Positions 28,721 to 38,782 of a stretch of 64,000 bases of DNA are shown piece by piece (position 1 is the first letter of the stretch; every line of letters starts with the position of its first letter). The stretch comes from Mycobacterium sp. ITM-2016-00317 (GTDB lineage: Bacteria; Actinomycetota; Actinomycetes; Mycobacteriales; Mycobacteriaceae), in assembly GCF_002968295.1 (NCBI RefSeq), contig NZ_CP134399.1:3410001-3474000 (forward strand). The letters are read 5' to 3'. The notes beneath the pieces were generated by a model, which saw only the letters and a program-made list of their open reading frames with translations, ran no database searches and was not told the origin of the DNA. Both the position numbers and the translations under genes were made by a program.

Positions 28721-31165
28721 TTACCTTCTGATCCGGGCCATCGTCGGATCCACGACGGGCTCGGCGTGGACGGCGGCGGTGTGCGTGGTGCCGTGGTAGT
28801 CGACGGTGACGGCGGCGCCGACGCCGACGTGCGCGGGCAGCCACGCGTAGGCCAGGGTGCGGCCGAGAGTCGCGGAGTAGCCGGCGCTGGTCACGTAGCC
28901 CACCGGTGCGCCGTCGACGAACACCGGCTCCTTGCCCAGCACGGCCGCGTCGGGATCGTCGAACACGATGGTGCACAACATGTTCTGCGGTATGGGGGCC
29001 TGCTCCAGCGCGGCCTGGCCGACGAAGCCACCGGGCTTGTCCATCCGCACCGCGAAGTCCAGTCCCGCTGTGGCGGGCCGGTGTTCGGCGGTCATGTCGG
29101 TGCCCCAGCTGCGGTAACCCTTCTCGATGCGCAGGCTGTTGAACGCGATCCGGCCGGCCGGGATGATGCCGTGCGGCGCGCCGGCCGCGGCGACCAGATC
29201 CCACAGCGCGGCACCGTATTCGGCGCTGGTGTAGATCTCCCAGCCGAGTTCGCCGACGTAGGAGACGCGCAGCATGGTGACCGGGATCGCGCCGAGATGG
29301 GTGTGCAGGGCGCGGAAGTACTTGAACGCGTCGTGGGACACGTCGTCGGGGCACAGCGGGGCGATGACGTCACGGGCAAAGGGTCCCCAGACGCCGACAC
29401 AGCAGGTGCCGCCGGTGATGTCGCGCAGCACGACGTCGGACGGTCGGTGGCGTGAGAGCCAGTCGAAGTCCATCGGGGAGTTCGCACCGACCTGGAAGGT
29501 GTCTTCGGCCAGTCGGGCGACCGTGAGATCGCTTCGGATGCCGCCGGTGTGGTCGAGCATCAGGGTGTAGGTGACCGACCCGACGCTCTTGTCGACGTTG
29601 TTGGTGGTCATCCGCTGCAGGAACGCGGCGGCACCGGGCCCGGAGACCTCGTAGCGGGTCAGCGGGGTCATGTCGTACATCGCGACGTGTTCACGGGTCC
29701 AGTGCGCCTCGGCGATCGAGATCGGCGACCAGAACTTCGCGGCCCACTCGTCACGGCGCGGCACCGGCAGGCCGTCGTCGAACAGGCGCTGAGCGAGTGC
29801 GGCGTTGGCCTCGAACCAGGCCGGCCGTTCCCAGCCGCCGCCTTCGTAGAAGTACGCGCCGAGCCCGGTGTGCCGGGCGTGGAACGGGCTGGTGCGCAGG
29901 CCGCGCAGCGCAGTGCGGTACTGGTGCGGATGGACGACGTCGTAGACCTCGACGAACGCCTGGGAACTGGTCTGCATCACGAACTTCGGACTGCGGGCGG
30001 CCTCTTCGAACCGGTACAGGTCGCATTCGTGGGTGTCGGTCGACGGGGCACCGTCGATGATCCATTCGGCCGTGGCCTTGGCCACCCCGGCCGAATGGGT
30101 CACCCACACCGCCTCGGCCACCCAGAATCCCGGAAGCTCGCGGTGTTCGCCCATCAGTGAGAAGCCGTCGGGGGTGAACGAGAAGATCCCGTTGAAGGCC
30201 TCTTCGACCTTCGAATCGTGCAGCGCCGGAATCAGATCGGCAGCGGCACGCCAGGCGGGCGCGAAGTCCTCCTCGGTGAACGGCATCATCGACGGCATCG
30301 GCTCGCCCGCGGTGTCGGCGAGCAGAGTGGACATGTCCACCGGCATCGGCTTGTGGCGGTAGGACCCGATCCCGAGCCGGTCGACGTGTTCGCGGAAGTA
30401 GAGGTCCTGATCCTGGTGCCGCAGGATCGGCAGTCCGGCCTCGGTGAGTTCGGTGTTGCGGCCGACGAGTTCGGCGATCTGGCCGGTGCGGGCGTACTGG
30501 TGGGCCATCGGCACCAGCGGCAACACCAGGCCCACCTGGCTGGCCAGCTGTGCGCCCCAGAATCCGGCGGCACAGACCACGATGTCGGCGGCGAGGACGC
30601 CGTCGGCGGTGCGCACCCCTGTCACGCGGCGTCCGTCGTCGACGATGCCGAGCACCTCGGTGTGCGGGCGCAGGGTGGCGCCGCGGGATTCGGCGCGGCG
30701 GGCCTGCGCCTCGGCGGCCCGCAGGGCCTTGGCCAGCCCGTCGGCGGGGGTGTGGAAGCCGCCGAGAATACGGTCGCGGTCGACCAGTGGGTGTAGTCGC
30801 ACGCACTCGGCCGGGGTCAGCAGGCGACCTTCGATGCCCCACGACCGGGCCCAGCCGGCCTTGCGGTGCAGGTCGGCCCAGCGCTGCGCGGTGGTGGCGA
30901 CCTCCAGCCCGCCGACCGGGTTGAAGGCCCACCCGTCGGGGTGCTGCAGCGCGCTGAACTTCTCGACGGTGTAGCGCGCGAATTCGGTCATGGTCTTGGA
31001 CGGGTTGGTCTGGAACACCAGTCCGGGGGCGTGGGAGGTGGAACCACCGGTGGCGAACAGTGGTCCGCGGTCGACGACGGTGACGTCCGTCCATCCCCGT
31101 GCGGTCAATTCATCGGCCAGTGACGTCCCGACGATGCCGGCCCCGATCACGACGACTTTCGGCAT
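28721..31165 (-). CDS. Dimethylglycine oxidase/dehydrogenase with C-terminal folate (GcvT-like) domain
   Basis: The 814-residue protein closely follows, throughout its length, the Arthrobacter dimethylglycine oxidase as I recall it. The N-terminal FAD domain has [17 protein letters not shown] and [19 protein letters not shown]. The central FAO-type linker has [13 protein letters not shown]. From about residue 440 an aminomethyltransferase/GcvT-type domain follows ([41 protein letters not shown]). It removes a methyl group from dimethylglycine to give sarcosine, passing the C1 unit to tetrahydrofolate. It is the first gene of the eight-gene minus-strand operon. Confidence 0.92.
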   Translation of the reverse strand: MPKVVVIGAGIVGTSLADELTARGWTDVTVVDRGPLFATGGSTSHAPGLVFQTNPSKTMTEFARYTVEKFSALQHPDGWAFNPVGGLEVATTAQRWADLHRKAGWARSWGIEGRLLTPAECVRLHPLVDRDRILGGFHTPADGLAKALRAAEAQARRAESRGATLRPHTEVLGIVDDGRRVTGVRTADGVLAADIVVCAAGFWGAQLASQVGLVLPLVPMAHQYARTGQIAELVGRNTELTEAGLPILRHQDQDLYFREHVDRLGIGSYRHKPMPVDMSTLLADTAGEPMPSMMPFTEEDFAPAWRAAADLIPALHDSKVEEAFNGIFSFTPDGFSLMGEHRELPGFWVAEAVWVTHSAGVAKATAEWIIDGAPSTDTHECDLYRFEEAARSPKFVMQTSSQAFVEVYDVVHPHQYRTALRGLRTSPFHARHTGLGAYFYEGGGWERPAWFEANAALAQRLFDDGLPVPRRDEWAAKFWSPISIAEAHWTREHVAMYDMTPLTRYEVSGPGAAAFLQRMTTNNVDKSVGSVTYTLMLDHTGGIRSDLTVARLAEDTFQVGANSPMDFDWLSRHRPSDVVLRDITGGTCCVGVWGPFARDVIAPLCPDDVSHDAFKYFRALHTHLGAIPVTMLRVSYVGELGWEIYTSAEYGAALWDLVAAAGAPHGIIPAGRIAFNSLRIEKGYRSWGTDMTAEHRPATAGLDFAVRMDKPGGFVGQAALEQAPIPQNMLCTIVFDDPDAAVLGKEPVFVDGAPVGYVTSAGYSATLGRTLAYAWLPAHVGVGAAVTVDYHGTTHTAAVHAEPVVDPTMARIRR

Positions 31166-31193
31166 ACGCGGACCGCTTTCGCTCGAACCCCTA

Positions 31194-31229
31194 GTTGCGT
31201 ATTACACAACTCGATGCGTTATACGCAAC
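31194..31229. promoter_or_regulatory. Twin palindromic operator upstream of the choline operon
   Basis: A perfect 9-bp inverted repeat, GTTGCGTAT (31194-31202) and ATACGCAAC (31221-31229), spans two similar internal dyads. These are TTGCGTATTACACAA (31195-31209) and ATGCGTTATACGCAA (31214-31228), centred 19 bp apart, about two helical turns. The size and dyad form suit an IclR-type dimer pair. The site lies 29-64 bp upstream of the dimethylglycine oxidase ATG. Confidence 0.75.
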
Positions 31230-31362
31230 AAATCATCCATCCTGGTCGGACCAGGCGCAAGATGGACACACCTTGGGGGTTCCTGTGAAAACCGTCTGTC
31301 GGGGTGGCGGGACATACTCGCGGCGACGAGAGGGACACGCGCACGGCGACGAGGGGGCCCGG

Positions 31363-31543
31363 ATGGCGGACGACGAGCACCGGGGCGCCGACAAACCTGT
31401 CGAACTCGAGAGCCTGCCCGACCGGCTACGACGAGGCGGTGCGCGATGCGCGCCGCCTCTACCTGTCGCGGGGGCAGATCGGTGCGATCCTGGGCGTCTC
31501 CCGCCAGCAACTGCACCGGCGATACCGCGATGCGCCGGATTAG
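31363..31543 (+). pseudogene. Small helix-turn-helix protein gene with an apparent one-base frame break
   Basis: ATG 31363 follows a GAGGGGG ribosome-binding site and reads MADDEHRGADKPVELESLPDR. The frame then fails. One base later the other frame reads YDEAVRDARRLYLSRGQIG and [19 protein letters not shown] to a TAG at 31541. The second part is a convincing helix-turn-helix (GQIGAILGVSRQQLHRR). Removing one base near 31428-31431 joins them into a 59-residue protein. An intact 79-residue reading from GTG 31304 exists but its N-terminus is not protein-like. It converges on prcA with a 4-nt overlap. The function is presumably DNA binding; the target is unknown. Confidence 0.55.
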
Positions 31544-32295
31544 GCGTCGGCGTCGCCGGCTTCGGCCGCGTCCTCTTCGCCGTCACCCGAATCAGGTTGC
31601 GGCAAAAGCGCTTCCAGCGCCGAACCGGTGATGCGGCGGAATGCCCGTCGCGGCCGGTTCACGTCCAGGATCGCCACCTCGAGCGTGGCCAGCCCCAGCG
31701 TGCGCGGTTCGGTACCGTTGCCACCCGCACCGAGCGCGCTGACCGCGACCGACACCGCGTCGGCCAGGCTCGCGTTCTCGGTGTAGGACTCGTTCAAAGC
31801 CGTCAGGATCGGCTCGGTGGTACCGCCCATCACCACGAAGTGCGGCTCGTCGGCAATCGAACCGTCGTAGGTGATGCGATACAGCTCAGGCGCTTTGGTC
31901 TCGCCGTAGTGCGCGACCTCGGCCACGCACAGTTCGACCTCGTAGGGCTTGGCCTGTTCGGTGAAGATCGTGCCGAGGGTCTGGGCGTAGACGTTGGCCA
32001 GCTGACGGCCGGTGACGTCGCGCCGCGAGTACGCATAACCCTGGGTGTCGGCGAACCGGATCCCCCCGCTGCGCAGGTTGTTGAACTCGTTGAACCGGCC
32101 GACGGCGGCGAAGCCCACCCGGTCGTAGAGCTCACTGACCTTCTGCAGGGACCGCGACGGGTTCTCCGCGACGAACAGCACACCGTCGGCGTAGGCCAGC
32201 GCGATCACGCTGCGGCCGCGGGCGATGCCCTTGCGCGCGAGCTCCGACCGCTCACGCATCGCCTGTTCGGGCGAGATGAAATACGGGAAGCTCAC
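31540..32295 (-). CDS. prcA: 20S proteasome alpha subunit PrcA
   Basis: The 251-residue protein begins [26 protein letters not shown], the mycobacterial PrcA start whose N-terminus forms the gated pore. The alpha-type fold continues ([25 protein letters not shown]). The acidic C-terminal tail ([12 protein letters not shown]) is typical. Alpha rings cap the beta rings and dock Mpa through its GQYL end. GTG 32295 overlaps the prcB stop (GTGA). Confidence 0.96.
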   Translation of the reverse strand: MSFPYFISPEQAMRERSELARKGIARGRSVIALAYADGVLFVAENPSRSLQKVSELYDRVGFAAVGRFNEFNNLRSGGIRFADTQGYAYSRRDVTGRQLANVYAQTLGTIFTEQAKPYEVELCVAEVAHYGETKAPELYRITYDGSIADEPHFVVMGGTTEPILTALNESYTENASLADAVSVAVSALGAGGNGTEPRTLGLATLEVAILDVNRPRRAFRRITGSALEALLPQPDSGDGEEDAAEAGDADA

Positions 32296-33209
32296 AGCTC
32301 GTCACCTCTGGTGGGCCGGGCATCAGGCCCGAAAGTGTCTGTTCGCGAACGGTTCTCGATGATCTCACGACAAATCGTGGCGATGCGCTCCTCGGGCACC
32401 TCGTGAGCACCGTCGGCCCCGATCACCACGGCGGTCGGATAGATGCCGCGCACCAGATCCGGACCACCGGTCGCGGAGTCGTCGTCGGCGGCGTCGTAGA
32501 GCGACTCGACCGCCACCCGCAACGCCGATTCGGCGTCGGTGACCTGTGTGTAGAGCTTCTTCATCGAGGACTTCGCGAAGATGGAGCCCGAGCCGACCGA
32601 CTGGTAGCCCTCCTCTTCGAAGTTCCATCCGCCCGCGGCGTCGAAGGACACGATGCGGCCCGCGCCTTCGGGATTCGGGTCGTCGAGGTCGTAACCGGCG
32701 AGCAACGGCAACGCGACGAAACCCTGCAGGGCGGCGCCGAGGTTTCCGCGCACCATCGTGGCCAACCGGTTCACCTTGCCGGGGAACGTCAGCGCCACGC
32801 CTTCGAGCTTCTCGTAATGCTCGAGCTCGACCGCGTAGAGCCGGGCGAACTCGACCGCGATCGCGGCCGTGCCTGCGATCCCCGTGACGGTGTAGTCGTC
32901 GGTGATGTAGACCTTCTGCACGTCCCGGCTGGCGATCATGTTGCCCTGGGTGGCGCGCCGGTCACCGGCCATCATCACCCCGCCGGGATACTTCAGCGCC
33001 ACGATCGTGGTGCCGTGCGGCACCGCGTCCGTCGGCATCACGGCTTGGCCTGACCCGTTGCCGGGCAGCAGGTGCGGTGCCTGGTGGCGCAGGAAGTCCG
33101 AGAACGACGAGAGATTCACCCCGCCGTGGGAAAGCCCGTGCGGCAACGCGTCAAACGCTCCGGGTACTGCGGTGGGAAATGCCGACTGGTCGCGGTGGGG
33201 CCAGGTCAC
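32292..33209 (-). CDS. prcB: 20S proteasome beta subunit PrcB (N-terminal Thr protease precursor)
   Basis: The 305-residue protein has a 66-residue propeptide that would be cut at [13 protein letters not shown], leaving Thr67 as the catalytic nucleophile. Other active-site context ([33 protein letters not shown]) is intact. GTG 33209 (MTWP start, as in M. tuberculosis) overlaps the pup stop by 4 nt. The propeptide is longer than the 57 residues of M. tuberculosis and contains a Gly/His/Pro-rich insertion. Confidence 0.96.
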   Translation of the reverse strand: MTWPHRDQSAFPTAVPGAFDALPHGLSHGGVNLSSFSDFLRHQAPHLLPGNGSGQAVMPTDAVPHGTTIVALKYPGGVMMAGDRRATQGNMIASRDVQKVYITDDYTVTGIAGTAAIAVEFARLYAVELEHYEKLEGVALTFPGKVNRLATMVRGNLGAALQGFVALPLLAGYDLDDPNPEGAGRIVSFDAAGGWNFEEEGYQSVGSGSIFAKSSMKKLYTQVTDAESALRVAVESLYDAADDDSATGGPDLVRGIYPTAVVIGADGAHEVPEERIATICREIIENRSRTDTFGPDARPTRGDEL

Positions 33210-33400
33210 TGGCCGCCCTTCTGGACGTAGGCGCGCACGAAGTCTTCGGCGTTCTCCTCCAGGACGTCGTCGATCTCGTCCAGCAGGTCGTCGGTCTCGT
33301 CGGTCAGCTTCTCCCGGCGCTCCTGCCCGGCGGCCCCGTTGCCGGGGAGGTCGTCGTCCTCGCCGCCTCCGCCGCCACGCTTGGTCTGCTCCTGAGCCAT
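33206..33400 (-). CDS. pup: Prokaryotic ubiquitin-like protein Pup
   Basis: The 64-residue disordered protein ends in GGQ. Dop deamidates the final Gln to Glu, after which PafA links it to target lysines. The central helix ([34 protein letters not shown]) is the segment that pairs with the coiled coil of Mpa. A strong AGGAGG site precedes the ATG. pup-prcB-prcA are chained by 4-nt overlaps. Confidence 0.97.
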   Translation of the reverse strand: MAQEQTKRGGGGGEDDDLPGNGAAGQERREKLTDETDDLLDEIDDVLEENAEDFVRAYVQKGGQ

Positions 33401-33454
33401 CGCTGCCTCCTGCGTAAGTTGCGGGCACCCGACCCCATGCCCGTCGGTCTCTCC

Positions 33455-33460
33455 ACCCTA
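33455..33460 (-). promoter_or_regulatory. Candidate -10 box of the pup-prcB-prcA operon
   Basis: TAGGGT on the minus strand would start transcription near 33448, giving a leader of about 47 nt that includes the AGGAGG site of pup. No clear -35 is seen. Confidence 0.4.
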
Positions 33461-33494
33461 CCGGTCGGATGTCAGTTTGCCGGGGATAGCCCGA

Positions 33495-35003
33495 TCAGGT
33501 GGTGAGCTGCTCGACCAGTTCGGCGGCGCTGTGGACTGAATCGAGCAGTGCCCCGACATGGGACTTGCTGCCCCGCAGCGGTTCCAGGGTGGGAATGCGC
33601 ACCAGTGAATCGCCCCCGAGATCGAAGATCACCGAATCCCAGCTCGCCGCCGCGATGTCCGCGCCGAAGCGCCGCAGGCACTCGCCGCGGAAGTACGCCC
33701 GGGTGTCGGTCGGCGGGTTGTCGACGGCATCGAGCACCTGCTGCTCGGTGACCAACCGCTTCATCGAACCCCGGGCCACCAGGCGGTTGTACAGGCCCTT
33801 GTCCAGCCGCACATCCGAGTACTGCAGATCGACCAGGTGCAGCCGCGGCGCGTTCCAGCCCAGATTCTCGCGGTGCCGGAAGCCCTCCAGCAGCCGCAGC
33901 TTGGCCGGCCAGTCCAGCAGGTCGGCGCACTCCATCGGATCGCGTTCGAGCAGGTCCAGCACGTGCGCCCACGTCTCCAGCACGTGTGAGGCGCGTGGAT
34001 CCGGGTCGCGGCTGTCGACCAGCTTGGCGACCCGGTCCAGGTAAATCCGCTGCAGCGCCAGAGCTGTCATATCACGGCCGTCGGCCAGCGCGACGGTGGC
34101 GCGCAGCGACGGATCGCGCGACACCACATGCACCGCGTGCACCGGCCGGGCCAGTGTGAGATCGGACAGGTCCAGACCGATTTGCGGGCCGTCCTCGATG
34201 AGGTCGAGGACCAGCGAGGTGGTGCCCACCTTCAAATAGGTCGACGTCTCGGCCAGGTTGGCGTCACCGATGATGACGTGCAGCCTGCGGTACTTGTCGG
34301 CGTCGGCGTGGGGCTCGTCGCGGGTGTTGATGATGCCGCGCTTGAGCGTGGTCTCCAGGCCGACCTCGACCTCGATGTAGTCGGCGCGCTGGGACAGCTG
34401 GAAGCCGGGCTCGTCGCCCGAGGGCCCGATGCCTACCCGCCCGGAACCGGTCACCACCTGACGGGACACCAGGAACGGGGTGAGGCCCGCGATGACCGCC
34501 GAGAACGGCGTCTGACGGCTCATCAGATAATTCTCGTGCGACCCGTACGAGGCGCCCTTGCCGTCGACGTTGTTCTTGTACAGCTGCAGCTTGGCCGCTC
34601 CGGGCACGCTGGCCACGTGGCGCGCCGCGGCCTCCATCACCCGCTCGCCGGCCTTGTCCCAGATGACCGCGTCCATCGGGTCGGTGCACTCCGGCGCCGA
34701 GTACTCGGGGTGGGCGTGGTCGACGTAGAGCCGGGCCCCGTTGGTGAGGATCATGTTGGCCGCGCCGACCTCGTCGGCGTCGACGATCGGCGGGGGTCCC
34801 GACGCGCGGCTCAGGTCGAATCCGCGGGCGTCGCGCAGCGGCGATTCCACCTCGTAGTCCCACCGCGTGCGCTTGGCCCGCTGGATGCCTGCGGCCGCCG
34901 CGTAGGCCAGCACCGCCTGTGTCGATGTCAGGATCGGATTCGCGGTCGGATCCGACGGCGAGGAGATGCCGTATTCGACCTCAGTACCGATGATCCGTTG
35001 CAT
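33495..35003 (-). CDS. dop: Pup deamidase/depupylase Dop
   Basis: The 502-residue protein is a paralogue of PafA in the glutamine-synthetase-like carboxylate-amine fold. Glu8 in IIGTEVEYG and Asp95 in [13 protein letters not shown] match the known ATP/Mg and nucleophile positions. The dop-specific loop (about residues 40-80) is present. It converts the C-terminal Gln of Pup to Glu and removes Pup from substrates. ATG 35003 has a TACCCT -10 box 6 nt upstream, so the mRNA is probably leaderless. It lies 94 nt upstream of pup. Confidence 0.96.
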   Translation of the reverse strand: MQRIIGTEVEYGISSPSDPTANPILTSTQAVLAYAAAAGIQRAKRTRWDYEVESPLRDARGFDLSRASGPPPIVDADEVGAANMILTNGARLYVDHAHPEYSAPECTDPMDAVIWDKAGERVMEAAARHVASVPGAAKLQLYKNNVDGKGASYGSHENYLMSRQTPFSAVIAGLTPFLVSRQVVTGSGRVGIGPSGDEPGFQLSQRADYIEVEVGLETTLKRGIINTRDEPHADADKYRRLHVIIGDANLAETSTYLKVGTTSLVLDLIEDGPQIGLDLSDLTLARPVHAVHVVSRDPSLRATVALADGRDMTALALQRIYLDRVAKLVDSRDPDPRASHVLETWAHVLDLLERDPMECADLLDWPAKLRLLEGFRHRENLGWNAPRLHLVDLQYSDVRLDKGLYNRLVARGSMKRLVTEQQVLDAVDNPPTDTRAYFRGECLRRFGADIAAASWDSVIFDLGGDSLVRIPTLEPLRGSKSHVGALLDSVHSAAELVEQLTT

Positions 35004-35009
35004 ACGACC

Positions 35010-35015
35010 AGGGTA
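35010..35015 (-). promoter_or_regulatory. -10 box for dop, leaderless
   Basis: TACCCT on the minus strand, 6 nt before the ATG at 35003. An identical hexamer and spacing precedes the small ORF at 53328. Confidence 0.6.
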
Positions 35016-35097
35016 GAGGTCGGCGGTGCGGGCCAGCTCACTAGCCTGCGGCGATCGCGGTCCCGCCACAGCGTCGCCGTGGTGGAATCTATCCCCG

Positions 35098-36239
35098 ATG
35101 CCTTCCACAACCGAACAACGCCTGGCCGCCGAGCGGTGGTTTCTGCAACGCGGCCTGCCCGCCGTGCTGCGCCCTGGGGTGCTGGTCCAGCGGGTCTGGA
35201 CCCGCTCGGCGCCGGCGCTGGCCGGCCTCGCCGTGGTGGTGCTGTTCTCGGTTCTCATCGTCGCGGTGACCGGGAAACACAGCATCGACATCGACGGCTC
35301 CCCGACCCGCACCGAGTGGTTCGTGATCGGGATCGTCCTGCTGGTGCTGCCCACGGTGGCGGTGGCGGGCCGTCTGGTGTCCCGGACCTCGGACCCGCGC
35401 CTGCGCGGCGCCGTGTCGACCGGTTCGCTGGGCATCGCCGCGATCGGCGGGTTCTACGGCGGTCCCAGTTCCCGGGTGCTCATCGACCTGGTCACCGAGG
35501 TCGTCCTCGTGGCGCTGATATTCGTCTGCACCGCAACGGGAATCGGGGCGATCCTGGGTTGGGCCGTGCGGATGACGCTGGCGAATCTGGCCTCGGTGGG
35601 CAACCTGCTGCTCGGCGCGCTGCCGGTGATGCTGCTGACCGTGCTGGTGTTCTTCAACGGTCCGGTGTGGACGACGGCCGCCACGCTCGGCCGCGGTTGT
35701 GGCTCGCGCTGACGTTTCTGATCGTGATCGCCGTCGCGTTCCTGTCGTCGAGCACGTGGAGTCGTGTGCAGCCCATCCTGAGCCCGGAGGCCAAGCAGCC
35801 CGAGGACGCCGCGCAATTGACCGGCACGCCGTTCGAGTCGATGGCCGACCGCCCGCGGCGGGTGCCGTTGTCGAAGGCCGAACGGCTCAATGTCGCGTTC
35901 GTGCTGACGATGTCGCAGATCGTGCAGCTACTGACCGTGGCGGTCGTGACGGGTCTGCTGTTCCTGGTCTTCGGGCTGATCCTGATCAGCCCGGAACTGC
36001 TGGCCGCGCTGGCCCCCGGCAGTTCCACCGACGGCCGGGTACTGGGCATGACGCTGCCGGTGCCGCAGGCCCTGATCCACGTCACGATGTTCCTGACCGC
36101 GCTGACGTTCATGTACCTGGCCGCCCGCGCCGTGGCCGACAAGGACTACCGGGCGCAGTTCCTCGACCCGCTACTGGAGGACCTGCGCTTCACGCTGGTC
36201 GCCCGGGACCGGTACCGCACGGTGACCGCGCCCGGATAG
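35098..36239 (+). pseudogene. Multi-pass membrane protein (Rv2113-like), interrupted by an apparent one-base deletion
   Basis: The first frame (ATG 35098) reads [20 protein letters not shown] and several membrane helices, ending in VWTTAATL before an early stop at 35712. The next frame continues RPRLWLALTFLIVIAVAFLSS with further helices to 36239. Restoring one C near 35685-35692 gives a continuous protein of about 380 residues, near the size of M. tuberculosis Rv2113, which also lies between dop and mpa. Function is unknown. It is divergent from dop and convergent with mpa. Confidence 0.75.
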
Positions 36240-36246
36240 CCGACGA

Positions 36247-36281
36247 AACCGGCCCGCCACCGCGAGGTGGACGGGCCGGTT
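36247..36281. terminator. Strong hairpin between convergent genes (bidirectional terminator candidate)
   Basis: AACCGGCCCG plus CCACC pairs with GGTGG plus CGGGCCGGTT, a 15-bp stem with one bulged base and a GCGA tetraloop (GNRA class) at 36262-36265. It sits 8 nt after the membrane gene and 15 nt after the mpa stop. There is no long T-run, as is usual in mycobacteria. Confidence 0.75.
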
Positions 36282-36295
36282 CACGACGGCGACGG

Positions 36296-38135
36296 CTACA
36301 GGTACTGGCCCAGGTTCGACTCGGTGTCGATGGCCCTGCTGGCCGACGAACTCTTGCCGGTGACCAGGGTGCGGATGTAGACGATCCGCTCGCCCTTCTT
36401 CCCCGAGATCCGGGCCCAGTCGTCCGGATTCGTGGTGTTGGGCAGGTCCTCGTTCTCGGCGAACTCGTCGACGATGGAGTCGAGCAGGTGCTGGATCCGC
36501 AGACCCCGCTGACCCGTCTCCAGCACCGACTTGATCGCGTACTTCTTGGCGCGGTCGACGACGTTCTGGATCATCGCACCGGAGTTGAAGTCCTTGAAGT
36601 ACATGACCTCTTTGTCACCGTTGGCGTAGGTCACCTCCAGGAACCGGTTGTCGTCGATCTCGGCGTACATCCGCTCGACGACCTTCTGGATCATGCCCCT
36701 GATGCACGCGGCGCGGTCGCCACCGAACTCGGCGAGATCGTCGGCGTGGACAGGCAGTTCCGGCGTCAGGTACTTGCTGAAGATGTCCTGCGCCGACTCC
36801 GCGTCCGGCCGCTCGATCTTGATCTTCACGTCCAGGCGACCGGGCCGCAGGATCGCCGGGTCGATCATGTCCTCGCGGTTGGACGCGCCGATCACGATGA
36901 CGTTCTCCAGCCCCTCGACACCGTCGATCTCACTGAGGAGCTGGGGGACGACGGTGGTCTCGACATCGGAGCTCACGCCGGTGCCGCGGGTGCGGAAGAT
37001 CGAGTCCATCTCGTCGAAGAACACGATCACCGGGGTGCCCTCGGACGCCTTCTCGCGGGCGCGCTGGAAGATCAGCCGGATGTGACGCTCGGTCTCACCG
37101 ACGAACTTGTTCAGCAGCTCCGGGCCCTTGATGTTGAGGAAGTAGCTCTTCGCCTCGCGGGCGTCGTCGCCGCGCACCTCGGCCATCTTCTTGGCCAGCG
37201 AGTTGGCCACCGCCTTGGCGATCAGCGTCTTACCGCAACCAGGAGGCCCGTAGAGCAGCACACCTTTGGGCGGCCGCAGCGAGTACTCCCGGTAGAGCTC
37301 CTTGTGCAGGAACGGCAGCTCGACCGCGTCGCGGATCTGCTCGATCTGCCAGGCCCAGGCCACCGATGTCGCTGTAGCTGACGTCGGGCACCTCTTCGAG
37401 CACGAGATCCTCGACCTCGGCCTTGGGGATGCGCTCGAACGCGTACCCGGCCTTGGTGTCCACCAGCAGTGAGTCACCCGGACGCAGCTTGCGCGGCCGG
37501 TCGTCACCGAGGTCGTCGTCGTACCCGTCGGGCAGGTCGCCTGCGGCCACCAGCGGCTCGGCCAGCCACACGATCCGCTCTTCGTCGGCGTGCCCGACGA
37601 CGAGGGCGCGATGGCCGTCGGACAGGATCTCGCGCAGCGTGCTGATCTCGCCGACGGCCTCGAAGTGACCGGCCTCGACGACGGTGAGGGCCTCGTTGAG
37701 CCGGACCGTCTGACCCTGCTTGAGGTGTTTGGTGTCGATGTTGGGAGAGCACGTGAGCCGCATCTTGCGGCCGGAGGTGAACACGTCGACGGTGTCGTCG
37801 TCCTGCACGGCCAGCAGCACGCCGTAACCGCTGGGCGGCTGACCGAGCCGGTCCACCTCTTCGCGCAGCGCCAGCAGCTGCTGGCGCGCCTCCTTGAGTG
37901 TGTCCATGAGTTTGGAGTTGCGGGCGGCGAGCGAGTCGATGCGCGCCTCCAGCTGGTGGATGTCGCGCACACTGCGTGCGCTTCCGGACGTGCCCGCTGC
38001 GTTCTCGAGCTGTTCACGCAGGACCGCCGCCTCACGGCGCAATTGTTCGAGTTCCGCTGCATCCTCGGGAGACAGACGGCTGCTGGGTGACGTCCCAAAG
38101 ACTTCAGAGGCTTCAGAACGCTCGGACTCACTCAT
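36296..38135 (-). pseudogene. mpa: Proteasomal ATPase Mpa (ARC), interrupted by an apparent one-base insertion
   Basis: This AAA ATPase unfolds pupylated proteins into the proteasome. From ATG 38135 (AGGAG site upstream) it has an N-terminal coiled coil (about residues 25-90) that binds Pup, then OB domains, up to VSYSDIGGL. The rest, one base shifted, begins [16 protein letters not shown]. It has Walker A GPPGCGKT, Walker [10 protein letters not shown], and ends GQYL, the proteasome-docking tail. The break lies at about 37351, where an extra A within CCAGG would explain it. Deleting it gives 612 residues (M. tuberculosis 609). A real loss with prcAB and pup kept intact is unlikely. Confidence 0.9.
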
Positions 38136-38242
38136 GTTGCGCTCCTTTCCCACACCGGAAATTGGTGCAGTAACAACTTCAAAGCTACCGGCGATTCAGA
38201 CATTGTGTGCGGTGTAGGAATTCGACACACCAGTACCACTGT

Positions 38243-38248
38243 TAACCT
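38243..38248 (+). promoter_or_regulatory. Candidate -10 box for the MTB12-like gene
   Basis: TAACCT fits TANNNT, with a weak TTCGAC 16 nt upstream. It would give a leader of about 27 nt including the GGAAGGAC ribosome-binding site. Confidence 0.45.
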
Positions 38249-38281
38249 CGCAAGATCAGTCGGCCGAACGGAAGGACAGCC

Positions 38282-38782
38282 GTGACCCTGAAAACCCTCG
38301 TCACCAGCATGACCGCTGGGGCAGCAGCAGCCGCAACACTCGGCGCTGCCGCCGTGGGTATGACCTCGATTGCCGTCGGTGCAGGTGTCGCCGGGGCGTC
38401 GCCCGCCGTGCTGAACGCTCCGCTGCCTTCCGCCCCTGCCCCCGATCTGCAGGGCCCGCTGGTGTCCACCTTGAGCGCGCTGTCGGGACCTGGTTCCTTC
38501 TCCGGCGCCAAGGGCACCTACGTCCAGGGTGGCCTGGGCCGCATCGAGGCCCGCGTGGCCGACAGCGGTTACAGCAACGCCGCGGCCAAGGGCTACTTCC
38601 CGTTGAGCTTCACCGTCGCCGACATCGACCAGAACGGTCCGATCGTGACCGCCAACGTCACCGCGGCGGCTCCGACGGGCGCCGTGGCCACCCAGCCGCT
38701 GACGTTCATCGCCGGGCCGAGCCCGACCGGATGGCAGCTGTCCAAGCAGTCCGCGCTGGCCCTGATGTCCGCGGTGGGTTGA
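38282..38782 (+). CDS. Secreted low-molecular-weight antigen MTB12-like protein
   Basis: The 166-residue protein has an N-terminal signal peptide (LVTSMTAGAAAAATLGAAAVG, likely cut after the AGA-S region near residue 40). One mature domain resembles mycobacterial MTB12/CFP-2: KGTYVQGGLGRIEARVADSG, FPLSFTVADI, TFIAG and WQLSKQSALAL. Such proteins are abundant culture-filtrate antigens of unknown function with a cystatin/NTF2-like fold. The GTG start has a GGAAGGAC site. The gene is divergent from mpa, and its stop overlaps the TTG of lppK. Confidence 0.83.
   Translation: MTLKTLVTSMTAGAAAAATLGAAAVGMTSIAVGAGVAGASPAVLNAPLPSAPAPDLQGPLVSTLSALSGPGSFSGAKGTYVQGGLGRIEARVADSGYSNAAAKGYFPLSFTVADIDQNGPIVTANVTAAAPTGAVATQPLTFIAGPSPTGWQLSKQSALALMSAVG

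Noticed and set aside
28700-31123. Several plus-strand open frames opposite the dimethylglycine oxidase gene
   Set aside because: No recognisable domains, no ribosome-binding sites, and full antisense overlap with a strongly conserved enzyme.
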